From Thysanoteuthis rhombus (lineage: Eukaryota; Mollusca; Cephalopoda; Oegopsida; Thysanoteuthidae): DNA of 64,000 nt. How positions within the stretch are numbered: position 1 is the stretch's first letter; the number at the start of each line of letters is the position of its first letter. Below the pieces are notes generated by a model. The model was not told the DNA's origin. It saw only the letters and a program-made list of their open reading frames with translations, and made no database searches. Location: positions 47,379,341-47,443,340 of the forward strand of contig OY735218.1 of the NCBI GenBank assembly GCA_963457665.1. Reading direction: 5' to 3'. Positions 48,284-61,433 of the stretch are shown in pieces. Both the position numbers and the translations under genes were made by a program.

Positions 48284-49517
48284 ACTGTTTCAACTCCAGT
48301 TTTCGTTATTAACGGTCTGTATCTGTTTTCCGTTAATAAAAAATCCATACTTGCATGATCCGACGAACTGATCATGAATTACGTTTTATTGTATAGAAAC
48401 TCAGCTTGAAAATATATGAATTTTTGTATATAAAATTTTACAGCTTTAAACCCATTAAAAAAAGCCTTTATTGAAAAATTAATTTTGTTTCACCTCGGTA
48501 ACTATTTACTCATATCTGTTATTGTGATTTTCCTTCGTATTTTATGCATTTCATAAATTTTGTTATAAAGATATCATGCAAACACGCACACATACACCCC
48601 CCCACATATATATATAGTCTACAAAGCTTTACAGCTTCTAACATTAAACATCAAAAACTTTTTCAGAAATCACTTAAGTAATCTATCACCAATATCCGTC
48701 AATGCAGGTTATGCGATTTCTTTCAGTATTTTTTCCTTGTAGACTCTTGTTGGGATCATCCATTCTTTACCATGTAACTATTTCAGGAACTTCAAAAATA
48801 AAACAGTCATATCAACATGGCACTCCAGCAGTGTAGATCAAATTCCACTTCCCCTTATTATATAGTTTTTGACAAACATTTACCTTGTCATTTTATTGAA
48901 AAAGTATAATATGCTTTATATATTGGTACTATTCAACATTACATATTATTTTTTAATCAGGGCTTACTCATGTAGGTTACCCCCCCCCCAACATATATAA
49001 GGATGAGGGATCAGTTGATATAAAAAAAGATGTGATTCATTGTCTGTCATTTCCATCAAATGTATAAGCATATACGTTGAAATCTTCCAGTACGGAGTAT
49101 TGATCACCTACACACTTTACTGGGACAGGTCTTGTACGAGTTCAGTCCAAGTAATATGTAGCATTTTTTGATATCCCGTGAGCTGTTTGCATTGCGTTGA
49201 TACAACAAATCAGAGAGTATCTGTGTATACATGAATGTTTATACTCCATAAGGTTATTTGATTTGCTCTGTGAAGGTTTTTTGATGAATGTTGTCATCAT
49301 ACTGATGTGAGCGCCTTCACGAGCCATATTTCTAGATTTTCCCACTGGCTAGTTTAAGTAATTACGCTATTGAGATAATTTATCTGCATTATCGGATAAC
49401 TGGATATTTTTTGGACAGAACCTCTACGAGAAAGACTTTTCAGTGTGAATCCTCCGAGTGTGAAAACAAAAATAATCAACTGTTTCAAACGTAGTGAACC
49501 GATTATGAAGCCTGATT
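48284..49517. other. Mostly unassigned sequence
   Basis: Holds the short SINE-2 fragment at 48365 and a C-run near 48980; otherwise nothing recognised. Confidence 0.45.
48365..48415 (-). mobile_element. Short SINE-2 3' fragment
   Basis: GATCATGAATTACGTTTTAT on the plus strand corresponds to the reversed SINE-2 3' end (ATGAATTGCGTTATATTAT in the copy at 42.7 kb). Only about 50 bp match, so confidence is modest. Confidence 0.4.
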
Positions 49518-49533
49518 CGAATACAGAAATTCC

Positions 49534-49584
<51 letters not shown>

Positions 49585-49985
49585 TCCAAAAACTCTCTTT
49601 GGGGAAGACTCCCAAAATTTTCATGCCCTTTCGATCGTTGGCGGTATTGAGCAAATGTTTTGCCAATGTAGCTTGTTATTTTTTGACAGCAACAATTTCG
49701 CATCCAGCAGCTGTCAGACATTCTTGTTGCATAGCCTGCCGATTGTCATTCGTGTTTCTTAATATCTCTGATTCCTACTTTTCTCAAACATATCATGCTG
49801 TCTAGCAATCTTTCCCTGCGACGTCCAACATGATATTCAATCATGCACGTTTCACGGTTCTCTGTTTGTGAACGGATCATTTGATAAGATCCTCTGGGAA
49901 TTGAGTTTGGACAGTAGTGACCTTATTGAGAAGTCTGCTTTTCCTTTCCTCAAAATCTTCTATCGCATGGCAAAGTTGAGCAAAG
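49518..49985 (-). mobile_element. Old RTE 3' fragment with long (TGA)n tail
   Basis: On the plus strand a run of about 16 ATC repeats (49535-49582) is followed by diverged sequence. Read on the minus strand, this resembles the RTE C-terminal region: GIRDI, then ATRMSDSCW, then a worn C-terminus just before the repeat. Frames must be switched several times. The (TGA)n tail is longer than that of the intact copy and has probably expanded after insertion. The alignment is weak at amino-acid level but the order and tail agree. Confidence 0.55.
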
Positions 49986-50319
49986 TTCATGTAACAAGAT
50001 GCTGAGACGCAAAGTAAAGATGAAAACCCTCTCTTGCTCTCTCAATACCATCTCTTTTTTCTCTAAGACTGTCAACCCCACCTTCTTCTCTTGTTGATGT
50101 CTGGTGTCTAAGGCCAAAAATTACTCTTACGATATCTGTGACTGGAGGGATCATTACATGATTTGATAGCGGCAACACTGATGACCTTTGGCCAAAAATT
50201 ATAGTTATTATTTTGTTTCCAGAAACAATTTTGCGAATTTTTTTTTTGACTGCACACATTGTTACTGGAATGCAGTTCATATCGGTACACAATTTGCACT
50301 GTGAATGTATGCTTCATTG

Positions 50320-50530
50320 ATCCCTCAGTTTAGGCCCCGCAGCTTTTGCGGGTTTTTTTTTGAAAATGCATACTTTTTAGTGATCACTGCCCAGTAAAAT
50401 GCGAGAGAAGTTATGTTATGATTGATCACCCACAACACAGCATGTTGCCAAAAGACGTTGGCCGCGTGCTGGTTTCTATTGGGTTACTTATCAGACTTAT
50501 TTTCTAAATCTTTTTAGCGATAGGGTTTTT
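50320..50530 (+). repeat. R3 dispersed repeat, 3' half
   Basis: Holds TACTTTTTAGTGATCACTGC, GATTGATCACCCACAACACA, AAAAGACGTTGGCCGCGTGC and TTCTATTGGGTTACTTATC. It is the clearest copy of this half of R3. The first half is absent. Confidence 0.65.
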
Positions 50531-52764
50531 TCCATTGCCCAAATATTTCGGATATCGGGTTGTATCTTGATAGATATTTGGATGCATTGGAGTCCCGAAA
50601 TTGAGTGAGGCCTGATTTGATGAGAATTAGAGTAGTGTCCTTACACTGCCCACAACTTCAGTTGCACTTGCTTAAGCACCACATATCGAATTACCATTCA
50701 TTTTCTCCCCTTGCTACTTGTTTTACAGACTTAGATACAACAATCACCTGACGTGGCATCACTCACACCATCTTCTACTATTTTACTCGTAGCACTGGAA
50801 TCAGAATCATATTTTCTATAATTCCATAACAAGGTCAAATATTCCCACCCTGGTGTTCCTCCATGAATACTGTCGCCCATTATTCAATGTTCAAACTTAG
50901 AACATTGTATATCACACCATTCCCACGACAAACGTGGAGATCATCGTGAAAGAAGAACTGCATTCGACAATTATATCGATGCAATGACAAATATTGAAAT
51001 TTAGGATGCGGGTATTTTTGGAACTAATCAATTATCATCTGCTATTCTTAGGTTGACCTCAAAAGTGAACAAATTTATTGCACGGAGTTTATTGCACTAT
51101 CTGGTTCCACAGTTGTAACTCTACTTCCCACAATATGAAAAAAATATCGAGTCTAGATCTGTGTTGTGAAGAAAAGGCGAAAAGTAATACATTTGTTTAG
51201 CTTTTTGAAATAAAAACTCAAGTGTCATACTTAGCCAAGTTTAACACATTTTCAACCGATTTTTGTCCCACAGGAAAGACAAAATTTCCAATTTAAATTT
51301 CTATAAATCAGAGAGAAGAGAAAAAAGAATCAAGAAATTTAGAAGCCTATTCTTTATTCCCAGTAGTAAATCAGTGCCAATTTTAGAAAAAAACATTCGA
51401 AAAAATAATGGGATTAATCCTGTTGTAAGGAAACAAAGTAAATTCCAGACTTTGTATTGGAGTTGGACTAATGGCAGATTTTGAAAGAGGTTGAAATCAT
51501 CCACGAAATGTTTACAGTATTACACAACTATTTCTCATTATGTTTGTTGATAACTTACATTGAGTACTTCCTGACCTTTCAGATTGAAATTTCAATTATT
51601 TATGTGCGTTTAGTTGGCAGAACCTTATCATGCTCATTTTGTCATTATTTTCTCTCGGTATTTAGGATGGTTGATGAACAACTTTTTACCCTCGTTTTTT
51701 CTTTCCTCCTTGATTACTTCAAGAGCATTCTCTAGTCCTGTCTCCTGAGTAATTTTCTTGATTTACATTGAATGTTATTTCTCATTCATTTTTGTCAACT
51801 TAAAGTACAAAGTCTAGAACTGACTTTGTTCCCTACAGTAACAACATGAGCAACGAGAACAAAATGAGGGGTATGTACCAATACGTAATAGACATTAGTT
51901 TACAGCGATTTAAACTTACGACGAACCTGTTGGCAAGATGCTGTCTTAATGAATGTGCTGAATTGACAATTGATGGCTTGAATATTAGTGAAATGTATTC
52001 GATAGATACACACAGACTTGACTCACAACTTCACTTGTCTTATACATTAAAATCCCATTCTTTACAATGAAAATAACTTCATACCTTTTTTTTGGTTCAT
52101 TCTTAATCTGCGATTATACCTCATCCTACTATTTTAGACTTTGCCTTGAATGAGGCAAAAGCAAGCGTTAGGTTTGAAGTAGAAGGAATTTCAACGGATT
52201 TCGTCGAGATACCAGAATATTGGTTGATTGGATCGACGTTTTCCAGGGAAAGAAAAAAAAAAACAACATTCATTCCAAGATTCAGAAATAACATGATAAC
52301 AAGGGTTGGATGACGAAGCCATAAAACAAATGATGCAACGAATAGAAAAAATAGGTAGATGACAAAAAGAGGGGAGATATTAGTGTAGCAGGAAAATGAA
52401 TGAAGACTCTGTTATGCTTGTTATGGATACAGAATTCATCAATACTCTGTTTTTGAAAAACTTCACCCGACAAAAGTGGTGGAGGGTGCTATTTTTCGTC
52501 AATATATGCATGTGTTTTTTTGTGTGTTTGTTTCCGATGCTCTTCACCGTATTGCTTAACAGAATCGGAAATTGACATCAATATTCCACAAAAGATCATC
52601 TAAAAAATGTTTTTACCTTTTGGGGTCTTATGAATAACATCTAGATGCTTCTTTGCGGGAAAGACCAATGATGCCGTGAATAAAATTCTAATCGTAACTA
52701 TTCTTCGTTGGATTTTTCCCACATTACTTCAAACTATAGCGGTACCACAATTCAAATAGTGTCT
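50531..52764. other. Unassigned sequence
   Basis: Several ATG-initiated frames of 73-84 residues (51263-52070) have no recognisable domain. Confidence 0.45.
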
Positions 52765-54715
52765 GAGATAGCAAGTCTCCTCAAGTCTCCAGCCCTCCTC
52801 TCCCCATTCTCATAGACTGCAGTAATACTGAGATTTACAGTTTCACACCAGTTGCCCGGTGGTCTTTACTGAAGGCTAAGTGACAATGAGTCTCCTCAGG
52901 TCTTCAGCCGATCATGCCAGTGCTGTGGTTGACATTTCCGCTTTCATTTTCTTTCTTCTATTGGGCTAAGGCAGACATTTAGTATTGAAGTCTTTATATT
53001 TATAGCACTTTCCTCGGTATCCGTGTGGTTCCTAGTAGTGATGTAGATTGTATAGTCTCAATCCTTCCTCTAATCCTGAGCTCCTCCAGTCTCGCCCTCA
53101 GTGTTTTGGGGACAGTTCGAAGTGCACCTACTATGACTGGTTCTACCCTGACTTTCATGTTCCAAATCTTCTTCTTCAGTTCTCTTGCTAGATCTTGGTA
53201 TTTTTCCAGTTTCTCACTCTCCTTTCTCTTTACTCTATGGTCTACAGGCACAGCCACGTTTATTATTTGGCAGGTTTTACTCTTCTCGTCTTCGATTACC
53301 ATGTCCAGTCTTCTTGTTTGGATAAGGTGGTCGGTTCGGATGTCAAAGTCCCAGAATAGTTTGTGGTTGTCATTCTCAAAGGCTGCCTCTGGTTTGTGCT
53401 GGAACCATTTTTCTGTATGGTTGAATCCCATTCGTTTACTCAGTTCCCAGTGTATCATCGTTGCTACTCTATCGTGTCTGTGCTTATACTCCTTCTGGAT
53501 AATTGACTACATTCAGTATTTATGTGATTTACGATCTCTTCCACCGCAGAGGCGGTGCTTGCTGTTTGTCTGTGTTCTGTCGATTTTTGTTTGATATAGT
53601 TTGTCCTGATACATTTGTTCTGAGCTGCCATGATGAGCGATTCTGTTTATCTTTTCATGTTTACTTTTTGTGACCATGTCCATGATCTATCGTCTGCCAC
53701 ATCTTTTTTCATTTCCCATTTTTCTTCCCTTGTTTGCCTGCTGTTCCATTGTTTTCTACTTTGTTGTTTGTTGCGCTGTTTCGTGCACTCTTTTTGATGT
53801 CTTCACTGTTTGCTTGCACGTTCTTTTCTAGATCTGCTTTAGCTCTCTGGACACAATCCTCTACGTTGATAGACCCCTACCACCTTTTTTTCTCTAAACG
53901 TATAGTCTATCTGTGTCATCTCTGGGGGGGGTAAGGCTTTACACATTGTCATAAGTTTCCTTGTTTGCCTGTCTATTGATTGGAGTATTTCCTTTGTCCA
54001 TCCGAGGAATGGTCCTGTGTATCACACTACCGATACAGTCCATGTGTTCATCCTTTTTATCAGATCCCTGCTGTTTAATTTGATCTCCAATAATTCCTTA
54101 TCCATTTAATGTATTCTCTCTTTATTTTCTCCTTTATTTCTTCCCATTTTATCGTGTCACATTCAAGAAAGCCCAGGTATCTGTATTGGTTTTGTGTGGT
54201 CAGTGCTCTAATCTGACTGTTGTCCAGGAATTCGATTCCTTTTGCCATTGTGAGCCTTCCTTTGTGCATTATCATGATTGCACATTATTCTATTCCAAAT
54301 TCCATTCCGGTGTCATCACTGTATTCTTTTACTTTGTTGAACAGCATCTCAAGCTCTACCCCGTGTTTTGCGAACAATCTTATATCGTCCATGTACATTA
54401 AGTGGTTGACTTTTCCTTTTGTTTTGGAAAAAAGGTATCCTTTGTTGTTCTTCAGGATTCTTTTGAGTGGTATCATAGAAGATTCCCCTTCTTATACTTA
54501 CCTCTGATAAATTTTCTCCCGTAGCTGTCAAGTCTATTTCCAGTTTTTCATAGAGTTTTCGATGAATCTAACTACCGGTTCGCTGATCTTGAACATTCTG
54601 AGACATTCGAGTATCCAACTTGGTGGGATCATATCGTATGCTTTTTTTGTAGTCTATCCATCCAATCACAATGTTCTTTTTCCTTTTATTTACTTCCTTT
54701 AAGATCATCTGGCCG
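52765..54715 (-). pseudogene. Decayed LINE copy A: RT, CCHC-like knuckle and PD-(D/E)XK-like C-terminus
   Basis: Read from high to low coordinates it shows: an RT motif WIDYKKSIRYDP near 54660; RRGIF near 54500; a YMDD box (HLMYMDD) near 54390; the thumb region with YRYLGFLE near 54180; a REKGGRGL-type stretch near 53920; a CCHC-like knuckle near 53540; and an open C-terminal piece of 152 residues (53000-53458). That piece contains WDFDIRTDHLI, RRLDMV, IINVAVP and EKYQDL. The order RT / knuckle / PD-(D/E)XK-like domain recalls non-LTR elements with a restriction-like endonuclease; the expected P before D is L here. Stops and frameshifts between pieces make it a pseudogene. It is 5' truncated at an (ATT)n tract. 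Confidence 0.75.
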
Positions 54716-54716
54716 A

Positions 54717-54736
54717 TTGTTATTATTATTTTTTTA

Positions 54737-54775
<39 letters not shown>

Positions 54776-54823
54776 AATAATAATGATAATAATAATAACA
54801 ATAATAATAATAATAATGATAAT
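54717..54823. repeat. (ATT)n/(AAT)n near-palindromic microsatellite
   Basis: ATT repeats switch to AAT repeats at about 54770, so the two halves are complementary and could form a hairpin. The tract lies exactly between the truncated 5' end of LINE copy A and the 3' end of LINE copy B. Confidence 0.9.
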
Positions 54824-54839
54824 TTTCACAGCCGTTGCT

Positions 54840-57750
54840 TGATGATCTCAGCTTGAGAATGGATGATAGCAAGTCTCTTCAGGTCTCCACACATCGTCCA
54901 TAGCAATGTTAGTTTATCCTTACACACCGTTTGCCCTTTGTTATTGGTAAAGGTTGAGTCACAGTAAGTCTCCTTGGGTGTTCAGCCCTCTCATAGCAGT
55001 GCTTGTACTTTTTCCCTCCCACATCATCTGTGGACTGTGTGTGTGTGTGTGTGTTCCTCTTTTCTTTCTCGTGTCCTCTCTCTTGAGCCACTGCTGATGG
55101 CTGGGGTCTTAGATCTCATATTTATCGAACTTTCATCAGTATTCCTTCATTCCTCAGCAGTCTCGTGGTCTGTATAGTCTCTATCCTTCCTTTTGTCCCC
55201 AGTTTCTCCAATCCCGATATCAGTGTCTCTGATACAGTTATGAGTGCGTCTGTTATAACTCATATCACCCTGACTTTCATGCTCCCCACTTTCTTCGGTT
55301 CTCTTGTCAGATCCTAGCTTCTAGCTCTTCACACCTTTTACTATTTACTCAGTGGTCTGCAGACACGGCCAGGTCAATTATTTTGGAGATTCGCCTCTCC
55401 TTGTCCACGATTACGAGGCCCAGTCTTCTCGTTTTGTTGGGATTGTGGGTTTGGAGGTTAAAATCCCAGATTAAATTTTCATTTCAACTCTCCTGGATGA
55501 CTGTGGTTTGTGCTGGTACTACTTTTTTGTATCGTTAAATCCCATTTATTTGCTCAGCTCCCTGGGTATCACTGTTACTAATCTATCATGTGTGTTTATA
55601 TTCTTTTTGGGTTAATTGATCTCATGCCTTTTTCATTTGCTGTTTTCCTTCGTCCTGCTGATCTTTGTTTTGATATAGTTTGTTCTGATGCATTTGTCTT
55701 GGGCTGCCATGATGAGCGATTCTGTTTCTCTCTTCAGCTTTTCTCCACATAATCATATACATGATCTCTTGTCTACACCATCCTTTTTGTCTTTTGAATT
55801 CTTCTCTTATTTCCATATTTTCTTTCCTTGTTTGCTGTGCTGCACCATCATCTACTTTTTTGTTGCCCGTTGCGCTGTTTCAGGCACTCTTTATAATGTT
55901 TTCTCTGCTTGCTTGCACACATATCTCCTGACCTGTTATGGCCAACTGGACACAGGCCTCTATACCGATGAGTCATCTGCCACCCTCTATTCTCTTCAAA
56001 TAAAGTCTATCCGTGTTATATCAAGGATGTAACGCCTTGTGGATTGTTGTAAGTTTTCTTTTTTGCTGGTCCAATGAGTGAAGTTTTTTCTTTGTTCATC
56101 CAAAGAATAGTTCTGTGTATCTCACTACTGATACAGCCCATGCGTTCATTCCTTTATCAGGTTTTTGCTGATTAGTTTGTTCCCTAATAATCTCCTTATC
56201 ATCATAAGGCACTCTCTTCTTTTTTCCTTCATTTCATCCCGTTTTATCGCTTCCCATGTATTTGTATGGTCAATGTTCTAATCTTCTTGCTGTACAGAGG
56301 TTCTATTGCTTCTGCTGATACGAGCCTTTCTTTGTGCATTACTATTATCGAACATTTCCCTATTCCGAACTCCATCCCCATGTCATCACTGTATCCTTTC
56401 ACTTTGTTGAACAACGTTTCGAGCTCTCCCCTGGTCTCTGCAAATGGTTTTATGCCGTCCATATACACCAGGTGGTTTGCTTTTCCCTTTGCTTTGGAGA
56501 ATGGATATCATTTGTTGTTTTCCAGGATTCTGTTGAGTGGTATCAGTCAGAACAAATAGTAATTGTGACAGAGAATCTCTCTGGAAGATTTCCGTTTAGC
56601 TAATCACCTCTGATAAGTTTTCTCCAAGGGCTGTCAAGTCAACTTTCCAATTTTTCATAGAGTTGACTATGAATCTCACCACTGGTTCACTTGTCTTGAA
56701 TATTCTTGCTAATAACCAAGCTGTGTGCAATCATTTTGTATGCTTTTCATAGTCCATCGATCCCAATGCGACATTCTTCTTCCCTTTTCTCACTTTTTTA
56801 AGGATCATCTTGTCGATGTAGAGCAAGTCATTCGCCCCCTTGGTTCCTCCCCTGTATCTTTTCTACTCTGCTTGTAATAGTTGTTTTTTTTTCATTCATA
56901 TCTATATGTATATATATACTTCACCATTTCTCTGGTCTGGATATTTCACATGGGTGTTTGGCACATAATTGCTTTCCTGCTTTTTCTTTTTCATGGTCTG
57001 TTTCTATGAGGGTTATTCTGTTTCTGTTCATTCATTCTGGTATCTCCTTTATTTAGGCACATTGGGAGTTGGTGTGTGAGCCTATCGTGTAGCATGATGA
57101 ACTTATTAAACAAATATCCATGAATCTCATGAGGACCTATGGCTATTTTTTGAGAGCATGTTCCAATGTGGTCTCATTAAATATTATTGGTTCTCCGTTG
57201 CCTAAGTCCTTCAGTTTTTTATGCTCTTCAACCATTCCTGGGCTTCACTGATTCTCCTCATGAGTCCCCCATATGCTTTTGTAGGAACCCTTTGTCTCTG
57301 CAGCATCCAGCTTTATTTTCTGTTTTTTTCCCTCCGTACAGGACCTGGTAAAACTTCCTCTCGTTTTGAAATGTGCAATTCTGTGGGTATTGCACAGTCC
57401 CTCGTCCATATCTTTTCAGTCTTGCCTCTTTAGCTAGACTTTTCTAGTATATTTCTTCCACAGTCTCATCTTGTATTTGTCCTATAATCTTACACCTGGC
57501 CTGTTCATGTATGGTGCATATCCCAGTAGTCCTTCATCGCTGAAGTTGTGAGAACTGTTCTCATAATATAGTTCACCAGTTGGTTTTTTTTCCTATTAAT
57601 TGGGGTCCTTCCTTGTGTTCTAAAGAGCTCTATAAACATTCATGCACTAGCGTAAATTTGTTTGTTAAGCTCTGTTTTGATATTTGATATGCTGTAGGAG
57701 GCAGTTGACACGTTCGGTTGCTTCTTTTCGTTTCTGTCCTTGTCCCCGAG
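54840..57750 (-). pseudogene. Decayed LINE copy B, longest of three
   Basis: This is the same family as copy A and in the same orientation, but it extends further 5'. Its 3' UTR (about 54860-55130) shares two phrases like AAGTCTCCT-AGGTCTTCAGCC with the 3' UTR of copy A (52780-52910). The C-terminal piece reads WDFNLQT near 55460, TRRLGLVIVD and KIIDLAV. The active-site box is YMDG instead of YMDD (56244-56468). Upstream, IPEWM near 57030 and LHDRL near 57090 correspond to the RT fingers region. Stops are frequent, so it cannot be functional. The 5' limit is uncertain; 57750-58050 may also belong here. Confidence 0.65.
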
Positions 57751-58055
57751 AGATGGTATCTTTCACTAGTGTATGCCTTTGTTCAGGGATTTTTTTTTTT
57801 TAATCGGGTACTTTTCAATTTTTTCGTTTATTATGTCAGTTGTGTTAAGAGTTTCCTTTCAGGATGAGCCATTTTTTATTTTTTCATTTTTTCTCACCCG
57901 ATCAGCCTGGTGCTGCCTTGATATACCAACTGTGGGTTTTTTCACACCATATTTTGAGTATGCCTTCCCTATAGAACTGCACAAACTTTTGAAGTGGCAA
58001 TACATTAGTAATCTGTTGTATTTTTCTGTCAATTTTATCTTCTTGTACTGACTAA

Positions 58056-59050
58056 TTGCTGCTCTCTGGCCTCCTTGATAGGATGGGTTGGTCAGTCAGG
58101 ATGTCAAAATCACAAAGAAATTTGATGCTTCTATTTCCCAGGGCAGTCCTGCTTTATGCTGATATAATAGTCCGCATTGAGTCCCATTTATTCGCTCAGT
58201 TCCCAATATATTATCGCTCTTCTCCTTCTGGGTTAGTGGACTACATCTAGTATTTATGTGGTTTACGGTCTCGCACCTTTCCTTGCATAGGAGGCTTTGT
58301 TGTTTATTTGGATTCAGTTGATTTTTGCTCTGACATAGTTTGTCGATCCATTTGCTATGGGCTGAAATGATAAGCGATTCTGTTTCTTCCTTTACGTTTT
58401 TCACTGCGTAGCCATGTCCATGATCTTTCATCTGCCTCATCCTATATCTGTCTTTTAATTCGTCTAGAATGTTTCTTCTGTTTCAATTTTTCTTTTCTCG
58501 TATGCTGTGCTGCACCTTTGTTTCCTACCTTTTTACTGCTCGTTGTGCTGCTTCGGGCATTTTTTATGATGTCTTCACTGTTTGTTTGCACATACTTTTC
58601 TAAACCTTCTTTGGCCCTTTATTACATTCTGTATCAGTGTTTTGATTTCCCAGAATTTTTCTCTTCTATTCCTGTTTTTCTTTCCTGGTTCGCTGTGCGG
58701 TTCCTTTGTTGTTTTTTTTTTACTCTCTTGCTGTTCACTTGGCTGCTTTGAGTGGTCTTTATGATGTCTTCACGATTTGTTTGCTCATACTTTTTTAGTC
58801 CTGGTCTGGCCCTTTGGACGTAGTATTATATTCTAATGAGTCTTCTGCCACTTTTTTTCATTTTCACACACCGTCTATCCGTGTCATCTTTGGGGTGTAA
58901 GGCCTTGTGCATTGTCATTAGTTGTTCCATTGATTGGAGTACTTCCCTTGTCTACCGAAGGGATGGTTCTGTCTATCTTTGTACTGTTACAGCCTGTATA
59001 TCCATTCTGTTATCAGATTCCTGCTGTTTATTTTAGTTTTCAATAATTTA
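58056..59050 (-). pseudogene. Decayed LINE copy C, C-terminal region only
   Basis: A 114-residue open piece (58096-58440) contains the CCHC-like knuckle as CKERC-----H----C and then FDILTDQPI and SRRPE in neighbouring frames. These correspond to FDIRTDHLI and the RRPD motif of this LINE family. Similarity to copies A and B continues through 58900, including the region equivalent to 53600-53900 of copy A. The copy ends at about 58056, inside the endonuclease-like motif, where it meets sequence that may be the 5' part of copy B. Confidence 0.6.
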
Positions 59051-59135
59051 TCAATATCATTATCATCATTATGATGATAAAATGATGAAGGATGCATAAT
59101 ATTGTGTTCATGTAGGAGCCGCCATACTCGTATTT

Positions 59136-59170
59136 AGGGGCAGCGATTCATCATCATCATCATTTGAAAT

Positions 59171-59210
<40 letters not shown>

Positions 59211-59211
59211 T
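59136..59211. repeat. (ATC)n microsatellite without an adjacent RTE body
   Basis: Two runs of ATC repeats separated by TTTGAAATA. It resembles the RTE (TGA)n tail, but I see no RTE coding similarity on either side. Confidence 0.9.
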
Positions 59212-61433
59212 AATAACAAAGTATGTATTAATTCATCTGATGAATCTTCCCGAAATGTATCTATATTCAGGTGAATAGATGAAAGTGAAGAGGAAAAACG
59301 GAAATAATGTCTATATCCGGTGAAAGGGAAAATGTCCTCTCGTGATATAACGCATTAAAGTAACAGTCCCTTGATGTTTCTCCTATCAGTGCTTTCGCCA
59401 AATGAGAGCCAATAATTGTCATAATGCAAAGCCAAATTGGATCGGCATCTATACGCAACGCTAGGAATGGTATTTGAATAAAAAGATAAGCGAAACCGTA
59501 AATACTGTTACTAGTTATCCTGTATGATTTGCCAACATGAAGCCAAGATTTCATTTGGTGGTTAATATATTTGAAACTCAGCGAAAGGTGATAGGCTTAT
59601 ACGATGTAGTTTAGGCGTGAAATAAGTTATTCAAACATTACGAAGCTTTGCTCAGGGAAGTAGGGAGTATTCATCCATCTTCCTACTAATATCGCACAAG
59701 CGACAATGCCTTATATATCATGAATACTTCAGACATGTTTGAGTGGGTACGTCGAAAATTGGCCAGTTTATCAGCTTTTTTCTAGTTCCCAAGGCAAGAC
59801 CCTGACACGTTTTAGTGCAATGGGGAGGTATCCAATACAGATCCACTGGAACTAAGCATTGATATGTCCGTCGAAATTTGAGCAAGTAGCAAATATACAA
59901 GGATTGGGAATTAGGTTCTTCGTCGCTTAATTCAACAGAGTGACCAATAGGGACGTGATGTAGGCAGATTGTGTATCAATATTAGAGTAAGTTTTGTCAT
60001 CGCTATGTGACAGTATCAGTTTCTTGTTAATAGAAATGATAAAAGGAAAATTAAAGTTTAAATAATGTCGATAGCTATCAATGTATACAAAAAACCAACC
60101 AGCCAGAATTGACATCTTTTAGTGGTTAATATACTCAAAAAACAGGGTAATAAAGACAAGGTATCACATTATGGTTTTTACATGAATTGATTTATAGAAA
60201 CTTGCTTACTACACTTAACTAACACTATCAAAGAGCAACAATAGTAAGGAAATCAGTTACGATCAAAATCTAGACGAATATTAGCCAAGAAATATTTTGT
60301 ACTTATTACAATGACAAGGAATAATATCCATATACATTTTGCAACGCGATTTCAAATAGAAAGATCCTGTGCGCTGACCTGTGCAAATATCAAACCTACA
60401 GAGGCTAGCTTAATATTTTCGTGCTACTTCACGATCTGGAAATGGCACATCTGCCACGGATTCATTAGTCGCTGTTGCTGCAACGAGGAAAATTGGAATA
60501 TTAACCCATCCAGGAGAGTCGACTCGTTACATAGGTTCTGATTTCGAGAGTAGGACGAGGCCAGGTCTCGCCCTGTGGCCTCCAGTCGTTTACTCCACTT
60601 GATGAAACGATTGAGTGCCAGCTATACTGAAGGAAACTTCGAGTAGAACCAACTATTTGACGGCTTCCTTGAGCCTCCGTCCCTACACCCAGTCTAACAA
60701 TCGATTTGTACTTCAGAAGCGCTTTCCACCAGTTTCCTTCTGGCATCACTGCTGCTGGGCGTGTACTAAGCTGTCTCTTCTATAAACAGTTACTTAAATC
60801 ACCAAGAAGAATTTAATTTGATTTCTGTTAATCACACACGAATGAACGTCATCGACCTCTTCTAAAAGTGGGAGGTTGAGCGCGTTAGAATAGAATAACG
60901 AGGTATTTGTCTTTCGTTTCACACTTTGATGTATTGCAAACGATTAACAACGGTTTGACAAATAACTTTCTAAAGATGTCAATCTAAGGTAATTTTATCA
61001 GCAAAATATGAAGGACACCTAAATCTAAGCGATGCATATTAAGAAAGGAGTCTCGTCGTAATGGCTTTTTTTATTAGCGAGTCAGTCCGGCAGATCATTA
61101 CAACTGGATAATGAGTTTGATACTCACCGAGTATCCCATACATGCCGCTACGTGTTAAAACTAAGCTATGGTTGATAAATAATAGCTGCAAAAATATGGA
61201 TCGTGTTGATTCATTCTGAGTTCAGTGAAGCACAAGACCGAATCAGGGTATAGATGTAGGAAGATTGCATGAAACATCCAAGTTGTGTCGATCTGCCTGC
61301 AGTGGAAATCAATTATGGAAGCAATACTTTTTTTATACATACAAGTACTGATAATGGGTGTCTTTGGTGAATGAGCGACTACTTTAGCCAGTACACCTTA
61401 TATTCACTACTGTGATTAGTCTGACAATATATA

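Noticed and set aside
49424-49500. HTRRIHTEKSFS resembling a C2H2 zinc-finger linker
   Set aside because: No paired cysteines precede it in the frame, and it joins an Asp run made by the (TGA)n repeat. Probably chance.
50331-50358. CCCGCAGCTTTTGCGGG followed by a T-run, looking like a bacterial intrinsic terminator
   Set aside because: The window is eukaryotic and there is no adjacent gene. It lies in an R3 repeat copy.
53025-53594. 189-residue plus-strand open frame
   Set aside because: It is the antisense shadow of the C-terminal part of LINE copy A, which has readable motifs on the minus strand.
59136-59211. (ATC)n run as the tail of another RTE copy
   Set aside because: No RTE coding similarity on either side, so it is listed only as a microsatellite.
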